Below are positions 13,701 to 25,674 of a stretch of 64,000 nucleotides of DNA, in pieces; within the stretch, counting starts at the first letter, position 1, and every line of letters starts with the position of its first letter. A program made the position numbers and the translations under genes. The notes under the pieces were generated by a model that worked only from the letters and a program-made list of their open reading frames with translations, did not search any database and was not told the origin of the DNA. Origin of the DNA: Corella eumyota (lineage: Eukaryota; Chordata; Ascidiacea; Phlebobranchia; Corellidae); the NCBI GenBank assembly GCA_963082875.1, contig OY720098.1:16244001-16308000 (forward strand), given 5' to 3'.

Positions 13701-16700
13701 AATTGAGTTTCTACAAGTGTGGGAACATGGATTGGTGCTACATTCATTTATATCTACAAACAAAATTACAAAACTTAATTGACCTAAACATGCATCATTA
13801 TCAGTATTATTAGATTAACATTTAGGATTACTTGTACCTAACGATTTTTAAAATATCTTGCGTAAAGTATGAGAGAATAAGCTAGCACCGTAAAATACAA
13901 AAAAAAGAATTAGCTAGGCCAGTAAAGTATGGAAAAATCTAGGTAGAACCAGAAAATACAACAAAGAATTACCTAAAACCGCAAAGTACAAGAATTTTAA
14001 TGAGAACTATAAAGTACAAGTGATTCAACATTTGTTAAAATATGTCATTTGTAAAAAAATGATTTAAGGTTAAGCTGAAAATATGGAAGGCTAGTAGAGT
14101 AAACCATGTCATGAGTCAATCAATGGGCTAATTTGTGACTTTTTCATAATTACGAATTTTTTAAATTAATACCAAGTTATAACAATTTTTTATCAATAAA
14201 ATTGAGAAGAGAAATAACATTAGATTCTGGGTTCATTTGCCACTTCTTTAATGCAGTAGCAATTTAAATAAAGGTGGTATGAACACTATGAAAGTGAAAG
14301 ACTACTTTGCAGGTTAACTTTTAGGCAAATTTGATCCAAAAAATAATTTTACCAAATGCCAAAGTGAACTTGGAACTAAGTCAGAAAGTAACAAATGATA
14401 TTTTTTGTTTTACAGAGAATAAAAAAGTTTAAAAAATATAATTCTCCTTTAAAAACTATTTTAAAATTTTTTAAAGAAAATTATCAGATCTACTAACCCA
14501 CACAATTTTTGTCATCCACTTTAGAATACCCCTTGTAACAATCACACCTAAAAGAACCGGGTAGGTTCACACAGTCTTGTGGGCACCCGTGCTCAGTGTC
14601 CTTACACTCGTTAATGTCCTGACACACAGTTGTATTTAAGACTAAGTAACCTGGTGGGCATTCACACATAAAACTACCATCTGTGTTAGAACAGGATGCA
14701 CCCTAAAAATAAATAATTTTTTTTAATTCTTTTAGGTTATAAAAATTATGCTGTGAATAGATAAAGATTAGCTTTTTTATATTTATTTACTCTTGATGTA
14801 TAAAGGTCGACAGCATGACCTAAACATAGAGTACCATTAGTTACTCCAACCCAGTCTGGAGTTGCCTTCAATAGTTTTGGAAATTATAAATTATAATTGC
14901 TAGATAATTAAGCTGCTGATTAAGTATTAGTTCAGCATACCGTTCATAGCACCTTACTTAAGAGCACTACAGCATGAGAGCAGTAGCAATCGAACCCAAG
15001 ACCTCATGTATTGAAGCCAAGTATTCTTACCACTACACCACGCTGCCGGTTTTGTAGTGGAAAAATGATCAGACCTGACAATTCGTCTTTAAACATCTAC
15101 CAAAAATCAACCTAAAAAACACTAAGACAAAAACATCACATACCACATCTTGGTCGCATGGATTATTTGAACATTCATCTAAATCTTCGCAATTTCCATC
15201 TTGTTTAGTATACCCAACATGACAACTAAACAGAACAACTTTTAATTAATCTTTTGTAAAGCTTGCAAGACAAGTTTTTATACAATTGATGTTATTTAAT
15301 ATAGAAAATAAAATTAGTTCTTTTTTTATATTTATTTTTTCCTGATGTGAAAAGGTTTGACTTTACAACGAGTAACATCAGTTACCTCGATCCAGTCTCG
15401 AGTAGTCATTTAGATTGGAGTAATATACATTATAATTGCTGCATAATTATAAGCTTCCGATTAAGTGTTGGCTCGACATTTTATTTTTTTATTTTATTTA
15501 TAATGCCTTACTTAAGTAAGCTACAGCATAAAAGCGGTGGGGAATGAACCTTGTAAGAAGAAGCCAAGTGGACTACTACAACACGTTTAACATTAAACAG
15601 TAATTTTTACTTACATGCAGGAACTTGAACCAGGTTCATTAACACATTGTTGTTGACAACCTCCATTTTTGCCATCATCACATTCATTAATGTCCTGATA
15701 TATATTTGTTAAATTACAAAACATTTCAACCAATCCTTATAACAACTTTAAAAGTTTATAGAAATACCTCGCAAGTTAGTTCATCAGAACCGAGATTGTA
15801 ACCTGCATTGCATTCACATTCATATTTACCGTTAAAGTTTTCACAAAAATGGTCGCAAGGCCCTCGACCCTGATTAGGTGCACATTCATCTAAAATAGTT
15901 ATTACTTTTTATTTTCAAAACAATGTAATTTTACTTTCATTTAGGCCATATAGGGAAAAATAAAAAAAATTAAAATCAAATAAAGATCTTTTATTTACTC
16001 TAATTTTTAATATTTTGACCTTACCATTAAAAATTAACAAAACAACTGCTGTTAAGAAATTCTGAAACAAGTAAGCCCAAAGATAAAGCATTCTTAGCAA
16101 TTCAACAAGTCCTATTTTAACTAAGATAAGGAATAAATTAACATATTGTGGAGCAGTTTACTTACTTATATCAACACAATGCACAGATTGATTATTCTGG
16201 GGTATAAATCCTCTATTGCAAGAACATGTAAATGATCCAACAGAATTTAAGCAAACCTTTAAAAAAACAAAATAATAAAACCTTAAAAACATGTTATTAA
16301 TTACAATTTGACTTCCATTATCAATTTCCTACTCCTTCTATGGACTAGCATTCTTAATTAAGATTTGATTAATGGTATTAAACATGTAAAAAATTAGGCA
16401 ATACACTCAATGTTATACAGAATTGGCTTAAGCAGCTTACAACAGAGATTTTGTATTTAATCAAACCTGTTAAAAAATATTAACAAAGAAAATTAAAACA
16501 TCGCAGCAATGGGAATCAAACCCATAGCCTTATGTGCTGATGCCTATTGCCTTTTACCACAGCTTAAAGTGGCTATTTTAAATTAAACTGTTCTCTGTTT
16601 AAAGCTGAAATAAAAAAAATTGTCTAATAACCTGATCACAGCCTCCATTATTGTCATCACATTCGTTAATATCCAAGCAGTCGGTGTTGTCATCATTTGA

Positions 16701-19700
16701 TTGATATCCTTTGTTACAAACACAATCGAATGAGCCTTCATTGTTGGTGCACAAAAAGCAAGAAGCCGGCGCCAAACCTTAAAAAAATAAAGTCAACCAA
16801 AAATTTAATTTCTACGTAAAAATAGTATTACACCTGTAAACTTCAAAAAGGTTTTTAATTTTAAGAGTTAATTTTTTTGTTTATATAATTTTTAACAATA
16901 CTAAATGATTTTAACAAACTCTACCAAAAAATTCTCTTCTATAAAAGTTAAAAAAATATTAGGAAAGCATTCTTAAATAATCAAAATTAAAAAATTTTTT
17001 ATTTTGTGGACTACCAAGTATACCAGCACATGTTTTATTGTAATTTAAATGTTTAAAAAAATTTTAAAATTATTTGTAAAAAAATTGAAAAAATCATTTT
17101 CTTTAAAATTTATTTTAACTTTACTTCTTTCACACTCGTCTATGTCTACACAAAAGTTTGGATCTTCCGGATCAACTTCATATCCCGAGTAGCATCCGCA
17201 TTCCCAAGTCCCTTGGACATTCACGCATCGATGTTCACAATCATGATTCACAAATAAACACTCGTCAATGTCTGTTAATTAACATAATTATAAAACTTTT
17301 AAATCTAAATTAAAAATTATGTTTTTAAGTAAAATTACAAATTTAATTTTTCACATAAAAAAAAACAATTAATATATATATATATATACCTATTTTTATT
17401 TATTTATTTCCGATGTAGGTAGGTAGACTTTAGGCCTTAAAATAAGGCATCATAGTTACTCTCATCCAGTCTTAAATTGACTTTTGCAGTTTAAGATATT
17501 ATAGATTATAATTGCTGCAATTTTTAATTTGCCAACTTGTTTTGGCTTAGTAGTAGTTCATACTGTTTATAGCATCTTACTTAAGAATGCTACAGCATAA
17601 AAAGTACCGGCAATTATTAAAAATACCTTTGACATAATACATTTTAAAATAAAGTTTTTAATTTTTTAACTTGGTATACAGTTTTTTTTCTGATTTACAC
17701 ATTTTTTAAAATTTACCTTCACATGTTCTGGCATTAGCACTCAACTTGAAGCCAGCTCTACATTTACAGAAATAACTCCCAGGTTCATTCACACAGACTT
17801 GTTCACAGCTATGAGAATACTTTGCGTTTGATGCATCACATTCATTAATGTCTACAAAATGTCACTTCTTTAAGTTTAAGTGTCTTTTTCATTTAAACCA
17901 AATTTTTAGATAAAAATTTTTTGTTAAATAAACATGAATTAAAATATTATATTGTCAGGTTTTGTTAAAAAATTCATTTAGAAACACAAGAACATTACTA
18001 GATGAGATTCTGGGTTTGATTCTAACTGCTTCTCTGCAAAAACTATTTAAGTATCACCCTAATTACATTTTATTCAGTTTACTCCAAAAAAACAATTTGC
18101 ATGTTAAAATTTAGATAAAATTAGAAGGCGTTTTAAGAATAAGCAACACAAAAAAGTTTCCCTATAATTATAAATCAGTTTATCAGTAAAATTTTATCTT
18201 TTTTACCTGTACAGTTATGAGCATCATCATTGAGAAAATAACCTATGTGACAGGAGCAGTGATATTGACCGAATGAAACTGAATTACAAAGTTGTTCACA
18301 ACCCCCATTTTGAGTCTTGCATGTCATATCTGTGAATTGGATTCTTTTTTATAGCTTGTATAAATATGTATTTTATACAAATTAAAATCACTTTGGTGTA
18401 CTTTACAAGATTCTGGTTTAATTCCCATTGCTTTCAAAATCAATCATTTTTTAAACTATTAAATAATGTCAATTTAACACTGGGTTAAAGTAACAAACGT
18501 TATACTATGCTTAGGCTGTAAAGTCAGCTATACCATACTGAGGAAAAATAAATACAAAAAACATCTGATTGTGTAAAACAGTGGCTTAACCACTGGACAA
18601 TACTTTCTAAGGCCCCAAGTTTGATTTCCACTGCTTTAATGATGTAACAAAATGATATAAAAAACAGACAATGTCACCAAAGGCATAAATTTTAAATTAG
18701 TCATTCAACTAAGTTTAAGAAAATAAAAAATGTATTAATTGTCACAGTTTTATTATTTTCTAGTTCAGATTCAAATTCTTTGGTTAGAAAAAACTTAAAT
18801 AGAATAAATAACCTGTACAGGTTATTCCGTTAGGAGATAGATTATATCCAGGTATAGTGCAACCACATATAAAAGAACCATCAGTATTTGTACAAGTTTC
18901 ATCACATGGGTTGTCATTACATTCATTTACATCTGTAAAAAAATATATTTTTATTAAGATTTTTTTTGCATTGACAAAACCATAACTTAACATATGTCAC
19001 AGTTAAAAATTTATTGTATTTTTTAATAGCAAAAATAGTTATTTAAAAAATTTGCTGTAAAAATTTTGGAGCTATACAGCCTAATTACAGGCTTTTAAAA
19101 TAAAGGAAGTGCTGTTAGTTACCTCCCTATGAGTTAAAATTAAGCCCTAGCATAGGCCTATATAATTAGCAAAAAATGAGATATTAAAAACAATTGCATG
19201 ATGTACCTATACAAGATGTGGAATCAGTGTTTAGAGTAAACCCAGGTCCACAAGAGCACACAACCTTTCCGACTTGCAAGTTTTCACAAATTTGTTCACA
19301 ACCCCCATTTTCATACAAACAGTCAGCTAAAAATTGAAAAGTTGAAATTTTTTCACAGAGAAATATACTCACAACAATACACTATGGGCATAGTAATAAA
19401 ATCAGTTAATAAATCTGTGAAGAAAGGATATTTACTAATAAATAAACCTTATGCTTATTAACTTAAGGATTGCAGATATAGGACCTAATACCTTATGTTG
19501 TAAAGCCAAGTGTTCTAAGTATTGCTATCCAAATTATGGCGGCAATATTTAAAAATTATTTTTTGTCAATAAATAAATTTACATTAAACCTACTAGTCAA
19601 TAGACCAACCTACAGTTGGTATTTTTATTGTTGTAATATGGAACTTACAACTAATATTTGCCGCCAAAAATTTATCCATTACCAAAATGTCAGATTTATT

Positions 19701-22315
19701 TATTTTGTAGGCCAGAAAATTAGACATATATACATATCATGTCTACTAAGAACCATTATATATAGGTTATTAAATATATAGACATATCTTGTTAAAAATG
19801 CAAAAATAATTTAAAAAAAACATTTACTTGTCATGCGATAACTTATTTGAAATCCACGTCGCGAAACTGAACGATCGGACACGAATTTCAATATGAGTCT
19901 TGATGTGTTCAACAACATCCTGTAGTTATATTGGTTTCCACAAAACCTTATCAGTTCTGTATCACCAGTAATGGAGAACGTAAGATAATCAAATTTACAA
20001 CCACTTGACTCTTCGACCCTTATAAATAAATTGAAAGTTTAAAAATCAAAAAAAAATTATTGTAAAATGGATAAAATAAAAAAATTATAAATTGATTTAA
20101 TAAAGTTAAAAAGGGACCAGTTTAAAAGAGGTAATTTAATCATTGTTATACAGAAAATGTAGCGTAATTTACAGTTATACTTTTTTAAATTTAGTTTAAC
20201 TAAAATGTGGAAATCTAAAAAAATAAAACAAAATGTATACAAAATACAACATATCATAAAATTTAACCCTAATTTAGTTTTACATTTTACGCAAAATTTA
20301 TAAACTTTTTTGTTTTCCTAAAGTGCTATATTAGAAAGTTTTGCAATTTTGTAAGTGATGTATATAGCAAGTTAAGATGGTTAACACTGAATCACAAAAT
20401 GCCTATAAAACCTCTTAAAATGTCTGTGGTAATTACAATTTAATTTTCAAAAAATATTGGCAATAATGAAAACCAAAAATCAGGTTACCACATTTTTTTT
20501 GTGTGACGTAGAAAATACTAAGTAGGCGTATTGAGTGTTTACAAACTAGTACTTTCTACGTCATCACAAACCGGACTTTCCTTTTCTTTTTTTAATAAAT
20601 TAATTTTTTTTATTTAAGTTATATAAGTTAAAGTAAGTAAAATTATTTGAAGTTTAAACCATTTTTGTGTTCAGTGACAACTTTATCAATTTTTAACTAA
20701 AAAAAATTGCCAATTTAAGCGCAAAAATTTTTAAAAGTAAAAATTCCAAAAAACAACATTACAAATAGTTAACAAATGCAAATCCTAATTTACATACTCA
20801 AAGTAATAAAATGTAAGCAGCATTTGAGTCCCACTGCTTGCTAGAATACTGTAATCGCAATCACTGTTGGACGGATAATTAGCAGGGTAATTGGGTGAAG
20901 AAATATTTCCTTGATCACCCAAGTACTTGTAACTACAACCTGAATAATTAAATAAAAGTTGAACAAAAATGTTTTTTGGAAATATTTATCCTTGATGTTG
21001 AAAGGCTAACTTCACGACCTAAACACATACTAACATTTATTACCCTGATTCAGTGTTGAGTTGCCTTCGACAATTTTAATATATTATTAAACATGTTGCC
21101 ACACAATTAACCTGCCTGATGGTTTTGAGCTCATCAGTAGTGTATTGTACCATTTATAGCAACTTACTCAACACTTAAGGGCTGTATGACATGTAAGCAG
21201 TGAACAATGAACTGCTGATTCCATATTACAGAACCAAGTGTTTAACTACTGCACCACGCCACTCACTGGCTAGTCTGCTAGTATTAAAAAGAATACGGAA
21301 AAAAACGGAATTCACAAAACTAGGGAAGATTAGGGTAAGGTAATAAAAATTTCGCCTTTTCCGGATTTATAAACTTGGCGGACGACGCTAATAGGGCTCC
21401 TTACTTTAAATAAAAACTGACATACCAACTGTATAGTTTAATGCAAATCCATCGCTTTGAATTGAAGTGTCACTAACAAACTTAATAGTCAAGTAGCGTC
21501 CTGTACTAGTGACCGGATCTGGAATACGATCACCACAAGCCTTCAGAAGCAAGTCTGAGGAAGTTGTGGGACCATCGTAAACAGCCAGGTAGTCAAATCT
21601 GTAAAACTCGTTCGTTTTCAAAAAAATTGTGTCCACGTGGTAACAAACGAAATGGGGAACCCCCGATACAAATACATTTAAATATAAACTTCATGATCTA
21701 TTTTTACTTATCTTCATTATTGATAACTTAATTAAAAATGATATTTAAAACATTCAATATCACTTTTGTAGTCAAGACGTTTATAACCAAAATTATATTT
21801 TTACTAACTTGCAACGAATATGGCTTTCTACGTGAAACGATGTAAACGTCAGCGTGATTAGATTGGATGCCGTGTAACTAGAAATTCGATAAACACAATT
21901 TGAGTGGGGTGGGTATGGTGAAGGGTAGTTTGGAGATTGCACCGTTCCGGTATCACCCGACGACACTTGTATTTGCCTGCCACATTGCTGAGCTAGCACT
22001 AAAAAATGTTTATTTATAAAAGTATACGGGTCATGATATTGACTCACAGGTTTTAAATGTACGCCGCACCAATGCCACACTATTCGCTGTAGATTAGCCA
22101 GATTATTTGCAAATAGTATGTATATTTATATATAGCTATATAATATAAAACATAAGACTTTAAGGTAAAAAAAACTATAAAAATTTTATTTAAAACATCG
22201 AAAAATCTATCAAATCGATAATCTAAAGGTTGTATTGCAAAATAATACCTGTATTTAAACCTAACAACATAACACAAATTCCACATAAAAAACCTAAACA
22301 ATTTCTTCCAGCCAT
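10778..22315 (-). CDS. secreted CUB-CUB-EGF(about 16)-coiled-coil protein
   Basis: This looks like a large extracellular matrix or secreted protein of roughly 950-1,000 aa. Reading downwards, exon 1 (22315-22254) encodes a signal peptide ([19 protein letters not shown]). CUB1 is in about 21999-21812 and 21600-21424 ([32 protein letters not shown]). CUB2 is in about 20941-20805 and 20020-19830 ([25 protein letters not shown]). About 16 EGF units follow between 19326 and 11595, mostly starting with a DINEC or DIDEC calcium-binding signature and carrying the C-x-C core. Several EGF units are split by introns. The last two exons (about 11366-11270 and 10844-10778) hold two Cys (CPTC) and a heptad-like Leu/Val pattern ending in TPIPR, probably an oligomerising coiled coil. 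SCUBE, fibrillin-like and EGFL7 proteins share parts of this layout, but none that I know has all of it in this order. Confidence 0.85.
13862..14026. repeat. degenerate minisatellite in a CUB-EGF intron
   Basis: About five imperfect units of roughly 30-35 bp share a core like ACCGTAAAGTACAA with a spacer like AAGAATTACCT. A related unit occurs near 4200-4290, so the repeat is dispersed in this genome. Confidence 0.55.
14775..15050 (-). repeat. tRNA-derived SINE, near full length
   Basis: The right end, read on the minus strand, starts ACCGGCAGCGTGGTGTAGTG (A-box-like) and later has a GGTTCGATT B-box-like motif. The body contains ACCTAAACATAGAGTACCAT and ATTATAATTGCT and ends in an AT-rich tail near 14775. 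It is homologous to the copies at 15320, 17390, 20980 and 28388. It matches my memory of the composite SINE described in Ciona (Cics-1), but I cannot verify this. It lies in an intron, in sense orientation to the CUB-EGF gene. Confidence 0.8.
15320..15585 (-). repeat. tRNA-derived SINE, diverged copy
   Basis: This is the same family as 14775-15050. It shares the body (CAGTCTCGAGTAGTC, ACATTATAATTGCTGCATAATTA) and a decayed tRNA-like head. It lies only about 270 bp from the previous copy, in the next intron of the same gene and in the same orientation. Confidence 0.7.
16500..16565 (-). repeat. SINE head relic
   Basis: GGGAATCAAACCCATAGCC followed by a decayed A-box region matches the tRNA-like head of the SINE family. 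No body is attached. Confidence 0.45.
17390..17610 (-). repeat. SINE copy, body only
   Basis: The stretch shares the SINE body (ATTATAGATTATAATTGCTG, TAGTAGTTCATAC, GCTACAGCAT) but stops before the tRNA-like head. An (AT)n microsatellite (about 17371-17388) lies beside its tail end. It is in an intron of the CUB-EGF gene, in sense orientation. Confidence 0.65.
18570..18645 (+). repeat. tRNA-like relic in opposite orientation
   Basis: A decayed A-box-like start is followed by CCAAGTTTGATTTCCACTGC, a B-box-like motif. It is on the plus strand, unlike the other copies in this gene. It is too diverged to be a tRNA gene. Confidence 0.35.
20498..20571. repeat. short hairpin with imperfect inverted repeats
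   Basis: The left arm GTGTGACGTAGAAAATACTA (20501-20520) pairs with the right arm TAGTACTTTCTACGTCATCAC (20547-20567), with one mismatch and one added base, around a spacer of 26 bp. It could be a tiny inverted-repeat element or a solo remnant. It lies in the CUB2 intron. Confidence 0.5.
20980..21265 (-). repeat. tRNA-derived SINE, old copy
   Basis: The same family body can be followed across the whole stretch (CCTTGATGTTGAAAGG, CACGACCTAAACACA, TTTATAGCAACTTACT) with a decayed head ending GCACCACGCC. It is the most diverged of the long copies. It lies in the intron between the CUB1 and CUB2 exons. Confidence 0.65.
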
Positions 22316-23355
22316 AATGTTAATTTTTTTTATTCCACCTAGAACAAAAACGAATTTAGAGATATTAATTTTTTAGTTACTAATAATTGACTTTAAACTT
22401 ATTTAATTATTACTGCAAGAAGACCTATGTACCTTAAGCCCAATTATTATTAAAAATAACTTTTACGTGGAATTGCTTTGACTTGAAATGCTTTTTAAGT
22501 AGAAAAAATTAAATTTTTGTATTTTAAGTTGCTTTTATTAAACCCAAATCTTAACCTTGCTTGATTTAATGGTTTACAGAACTACAATTTTTACTTGTTT
22601 GCCTACTGAATTGAGGTGCCGGAAACGTTGCAAAAATTCCCTTTGAAACAAAAAACATGAAACTAAAAACAAATAATTAAAAGCAAATCTGAATTAGGAC
22701 TTGAATAATTTCCGGTATCGTTCCAAGACCTGGCACAAAATGACTCATTTTCGATAAATTGCATTGCATTGAAATGACGTTTAACAACTTTCCGGCAACT
22801 TTAATATGTTACCTTTATGTTAAAAAATGCAATGCACAAAGTGGGAATTTTTAGCAATTCTTGAAAACAATATTATTGCAATTTCCTTATTCTAAAAAAA
22901 TATGTTTAACATATTGATATTGGTGAAACACATACAATGCATTTTAAGTAAAGATAAGTATTATATTTGACATCGTTTTTGGCAATAAAACATAATTGAA
23001 ATTTCTAAGTGAGATAAAAATCATTAACATTTACTATTCCTTAACAGTGTAACCAGGAGAACAAAATTTGTTTTTAGAATTTTTTTTGTAAATAAAGTTC
23101 ACAACACATTGCTAGAAAACAAAATCGCTGTAAATACATTACTTGTGGTTTTGTTAATTTGAAATCGAAACCACAAAACACATGAACTTACAACATTCTT
23201 TTCCACATCAACAAGTTTTAAAGTTGAACTTCATGAAACTTAAGTTAAGTTCACGCTAGTCTAGTTTTAAATACAAAACAAGGTTTTAGAGCTAGGCTTT
23301 GTGCTATAATTACCATTCACCTTAAGTGAAAATTTTGTGTAACAAGAATTAAGCG
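22316..23355. promoter_or_regulatory. divergent intergenic region
   Basis: About 1 kb separates the CUB-EGF start (minus) from the small secreted gene (plus). I see AT-rich sequence with no clear TATA box, repeat or gene. Confidence 0.3.
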
Positions 23356-24783
23356 ATGTTGCTTTTAATCTTGTTTTGTATAGTTACTGCACAGGCTTGC
23401 GTTATGCCAGTTGAAATACCAGAACAATGGCAAAGTATTGTGAGGTCATCCGATTGGGAAAGATACAGAACTATGCAAGCAGCTCAAATAGCACGAAAAG
23501 GTGGTTGTGGTCCTTCGGTTAGTAAAACAAGAGGCAATTGACTTTTTTGTTAAATTGTGTGATAAAGGGGCTGTTATTGCGTTAAGCTGCTTAGGGTTAA
23601 ATTGTGTACAGATTTTTATATAAAACACTTTTTTAGAAAAAGTACGGCCCATGTTCCTTTTATGGGAAATTGGATGAGAAGCAAGTCGGGGAATGTGCAA
23701 ACTTTGGCGGCCTACCTACTTGCGTCTACCGAGCGCCGTAAGTGTTACCTAGACTTTGTAGTAAACAACAAACTTATTAAAACTATGATTTTTCATTTCC
23801 ATTAAAATTTAACTTAAATAGAGGGTCTACAAGTCATGCAATTGAGTTCAATAAAAGTTGCCCGAATTACAGAAGAATTAGGCCAACAAGAAGGAAGAAG
23901 GCCTGGACAAGTGTCCAAACGCAAGTTGCTATAGACAACGCAAGTAGGTCAAAACTATTTTTTTTGCTTTTTATTTCTTGTTAGCTTTGTAAAATCAGAT
24001 TGGTTCAATATCATAAAGGCTATACTTAACTAGTTTTAATGTGACACTTTTGCATATTTCCTTTAACCGGTCGATTGTTTATTTGGTATCTGCAGGGTAG
24101 TACTAAAATACGGGATACGAAAGGTTGCGGGGTGCGGGAAAAAATGTAAACGTTAACAAAAAGACGCTGAATGCGGAAAAGAACAGGATTTTTATACCCT
24201 TCCCCAATCTCCCCTTGCACTTTATAGTCGTTTTAGCATCATTCTATTTATTCCTATGCCTTTAACGTCAATCCCGCATTATCTCTAAGACCTTGAGGTA
24301 AATAATGCATTTATTCCGCAGTAAAGTACAAAAACGCCGTTCCATCCCGCATTCCGCGAATTTTTATTAACGTTTTCATACGGTCCCGCACTATCCCGCT
24401 TCTCGTACTTTAGTATAGTCCTATCTGCAGAAGAATGAAAAGTGCTGTTTATAACTTTTTACTCAAAGACGTGTCGATTAGAACCTCAGGAATCGAACCC
24501 AGAACCTCATATATCGATACTAATTAAATTTAGGAACTGTGTCGCGTCAATATTTTTATTTTGTCAAACTTACTTCATTTTGAACATAACTTAAATATTT
24601 GACTATACAGTTAACCTACCCTACAGAGGATCGAAGCGCATCCCGTGCATAATGGAAAAACCGGTCGAGATTTTAATTAAGGGAGAGTGCATAAGGTTGC
24701 ACAGAGGAGGGTACGCGTGTCGGGAAGTTAACGGAACGCACTCGAAATTGTTTGATAATGAATGTGCTCATCTTGAAAATTAG
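23356..24783 (+). CDS. small secreted cysteine-containing protein, family not recognised
   Basis: Four exons (23356-23517, 23637-23737, 23822-23943, 24629-24783) total 540 nt and give 179 aa. The first 14-15 residues (MLLLILFCIVTAQAC) are a signal peptide. The mature part starts with a charged segment (PEQWQSIVRSSDWERY). It then has GGCGPSKKYGPCSFYGKLDE, GECANFGGLPTCVYRAPG, KSCPNYRRIRPTRRKKAW and RIPCIMEKPVEILIKGECI, and ends CREVN...NECAHLEN. About ten Cys after the signal peptide suggest a disulfide-bonded secreted protein. A very basic RPTRRKK stretch in the middle could be a processing or heparin-binding site. I could not place it in a known family; a cystine-knot cytokine-like fold is one guess. 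The exon 4 acceptor was chosen as TACAGAG to keep the frame. Confidence 0.75.
24096..24421. mobile_element. non-autonomous inverted-repeat DNA element (MITE)
   Basis: The 326-bp element has imperfect terminal inverted repeats: the left end is GGTAGTACTAAAATACG and the right end, reverse-complemented, GGACTATACTAAAGTACG. It is flanked on both sides by the 9-bp direct repeat TATCTGCAG (24087-24095 and 24422-24430). It is GC-richer than its surroundings, with repeated CCCGCA and TGCGGG motifs in both halves. It has no coding capacity. The 8-9-bp duplication and GG termini fit a Mutator-like or Merlin-like family; hAT is possible if the duplication is 8 bp. It lies in the last intron of the small secreted gene. 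Confidence 0.75.
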
Positions 24784-25674
24784 GTTTAATGTAATTATCT
24801 ATCAAGACTGAGTGTTAAAAATAGGAAAACCTTATAGCTTTTGCCTTTAGTTTTGCCAATAAAAAATGTTAATTTTCAGGTCTTAATTCTTAACTTCTAA
24901 TCGACCTATTTTAAATATTGTATATATTAAATTGAACTAAATTAAATATAACATTGTTTTTGTGATAGCATTAAAACTTACAACAAAAAGGAATTAAAAT
25001 CAAGCAAGATAGATTTATTTAAAAAGATTATGGGGCGGAAAACAAAATTAGTGCATTACTGCAACCAGATTTTATTTAGTTCAGAGAGTTTATTTACTGC
25101 AAAAATAGTAAAATATGACAGATATAATTCTTTTTTTTTGTCAAATAGCATTTTTACAGTAAAAATGCGAATACAAATAATTATAAAATCTTGGATCAGT
25201 ACTTTAAATTTTTTACACTGTTTTTAGTGTAAAATCAAGTACTGAAGATATACAAGAATTTTTTTAGCTTCACTAAAAACAAATCTGTATCAATTTACAA
25301 TTGCAGTGAAAAAGGTAGCAAATGTATAGGATTTGATAACAAAGATATAACAAACTAAAATCATGTTGTAAAGTAACTAGTAAAGTAATTAAAATGAAAA
25401 TGAATTTATGCTTCATGTGTTTTTACTGATAATCCTTCATTATTTTAAATTCCTGAAAAACACCTTGTTAAAATAAATATTGGCACAATTTAAATAATTA
25501 AATTTTTTAAATTTTAGATATAAATGTATGACTAAATAAAAAATAATTACATTTTTATAAAAACTACTAATTTTTTCATATTACCATTTCAATTGAAAAC
25601 ATTTACAAAACAGAACATACATTTTGGAATCAAAAAATAAATTACTACAATCAAAAAAATAAAATAAAAATTTG
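24784..25674. other. convergent intergenic region
   Basis: About 890 bp between the small secreted gene and the 3' end of gapvd1 hold AT-rich sequence only. The open frame at 25030-25227 has no recognisable feature. Confidence 0.4.
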
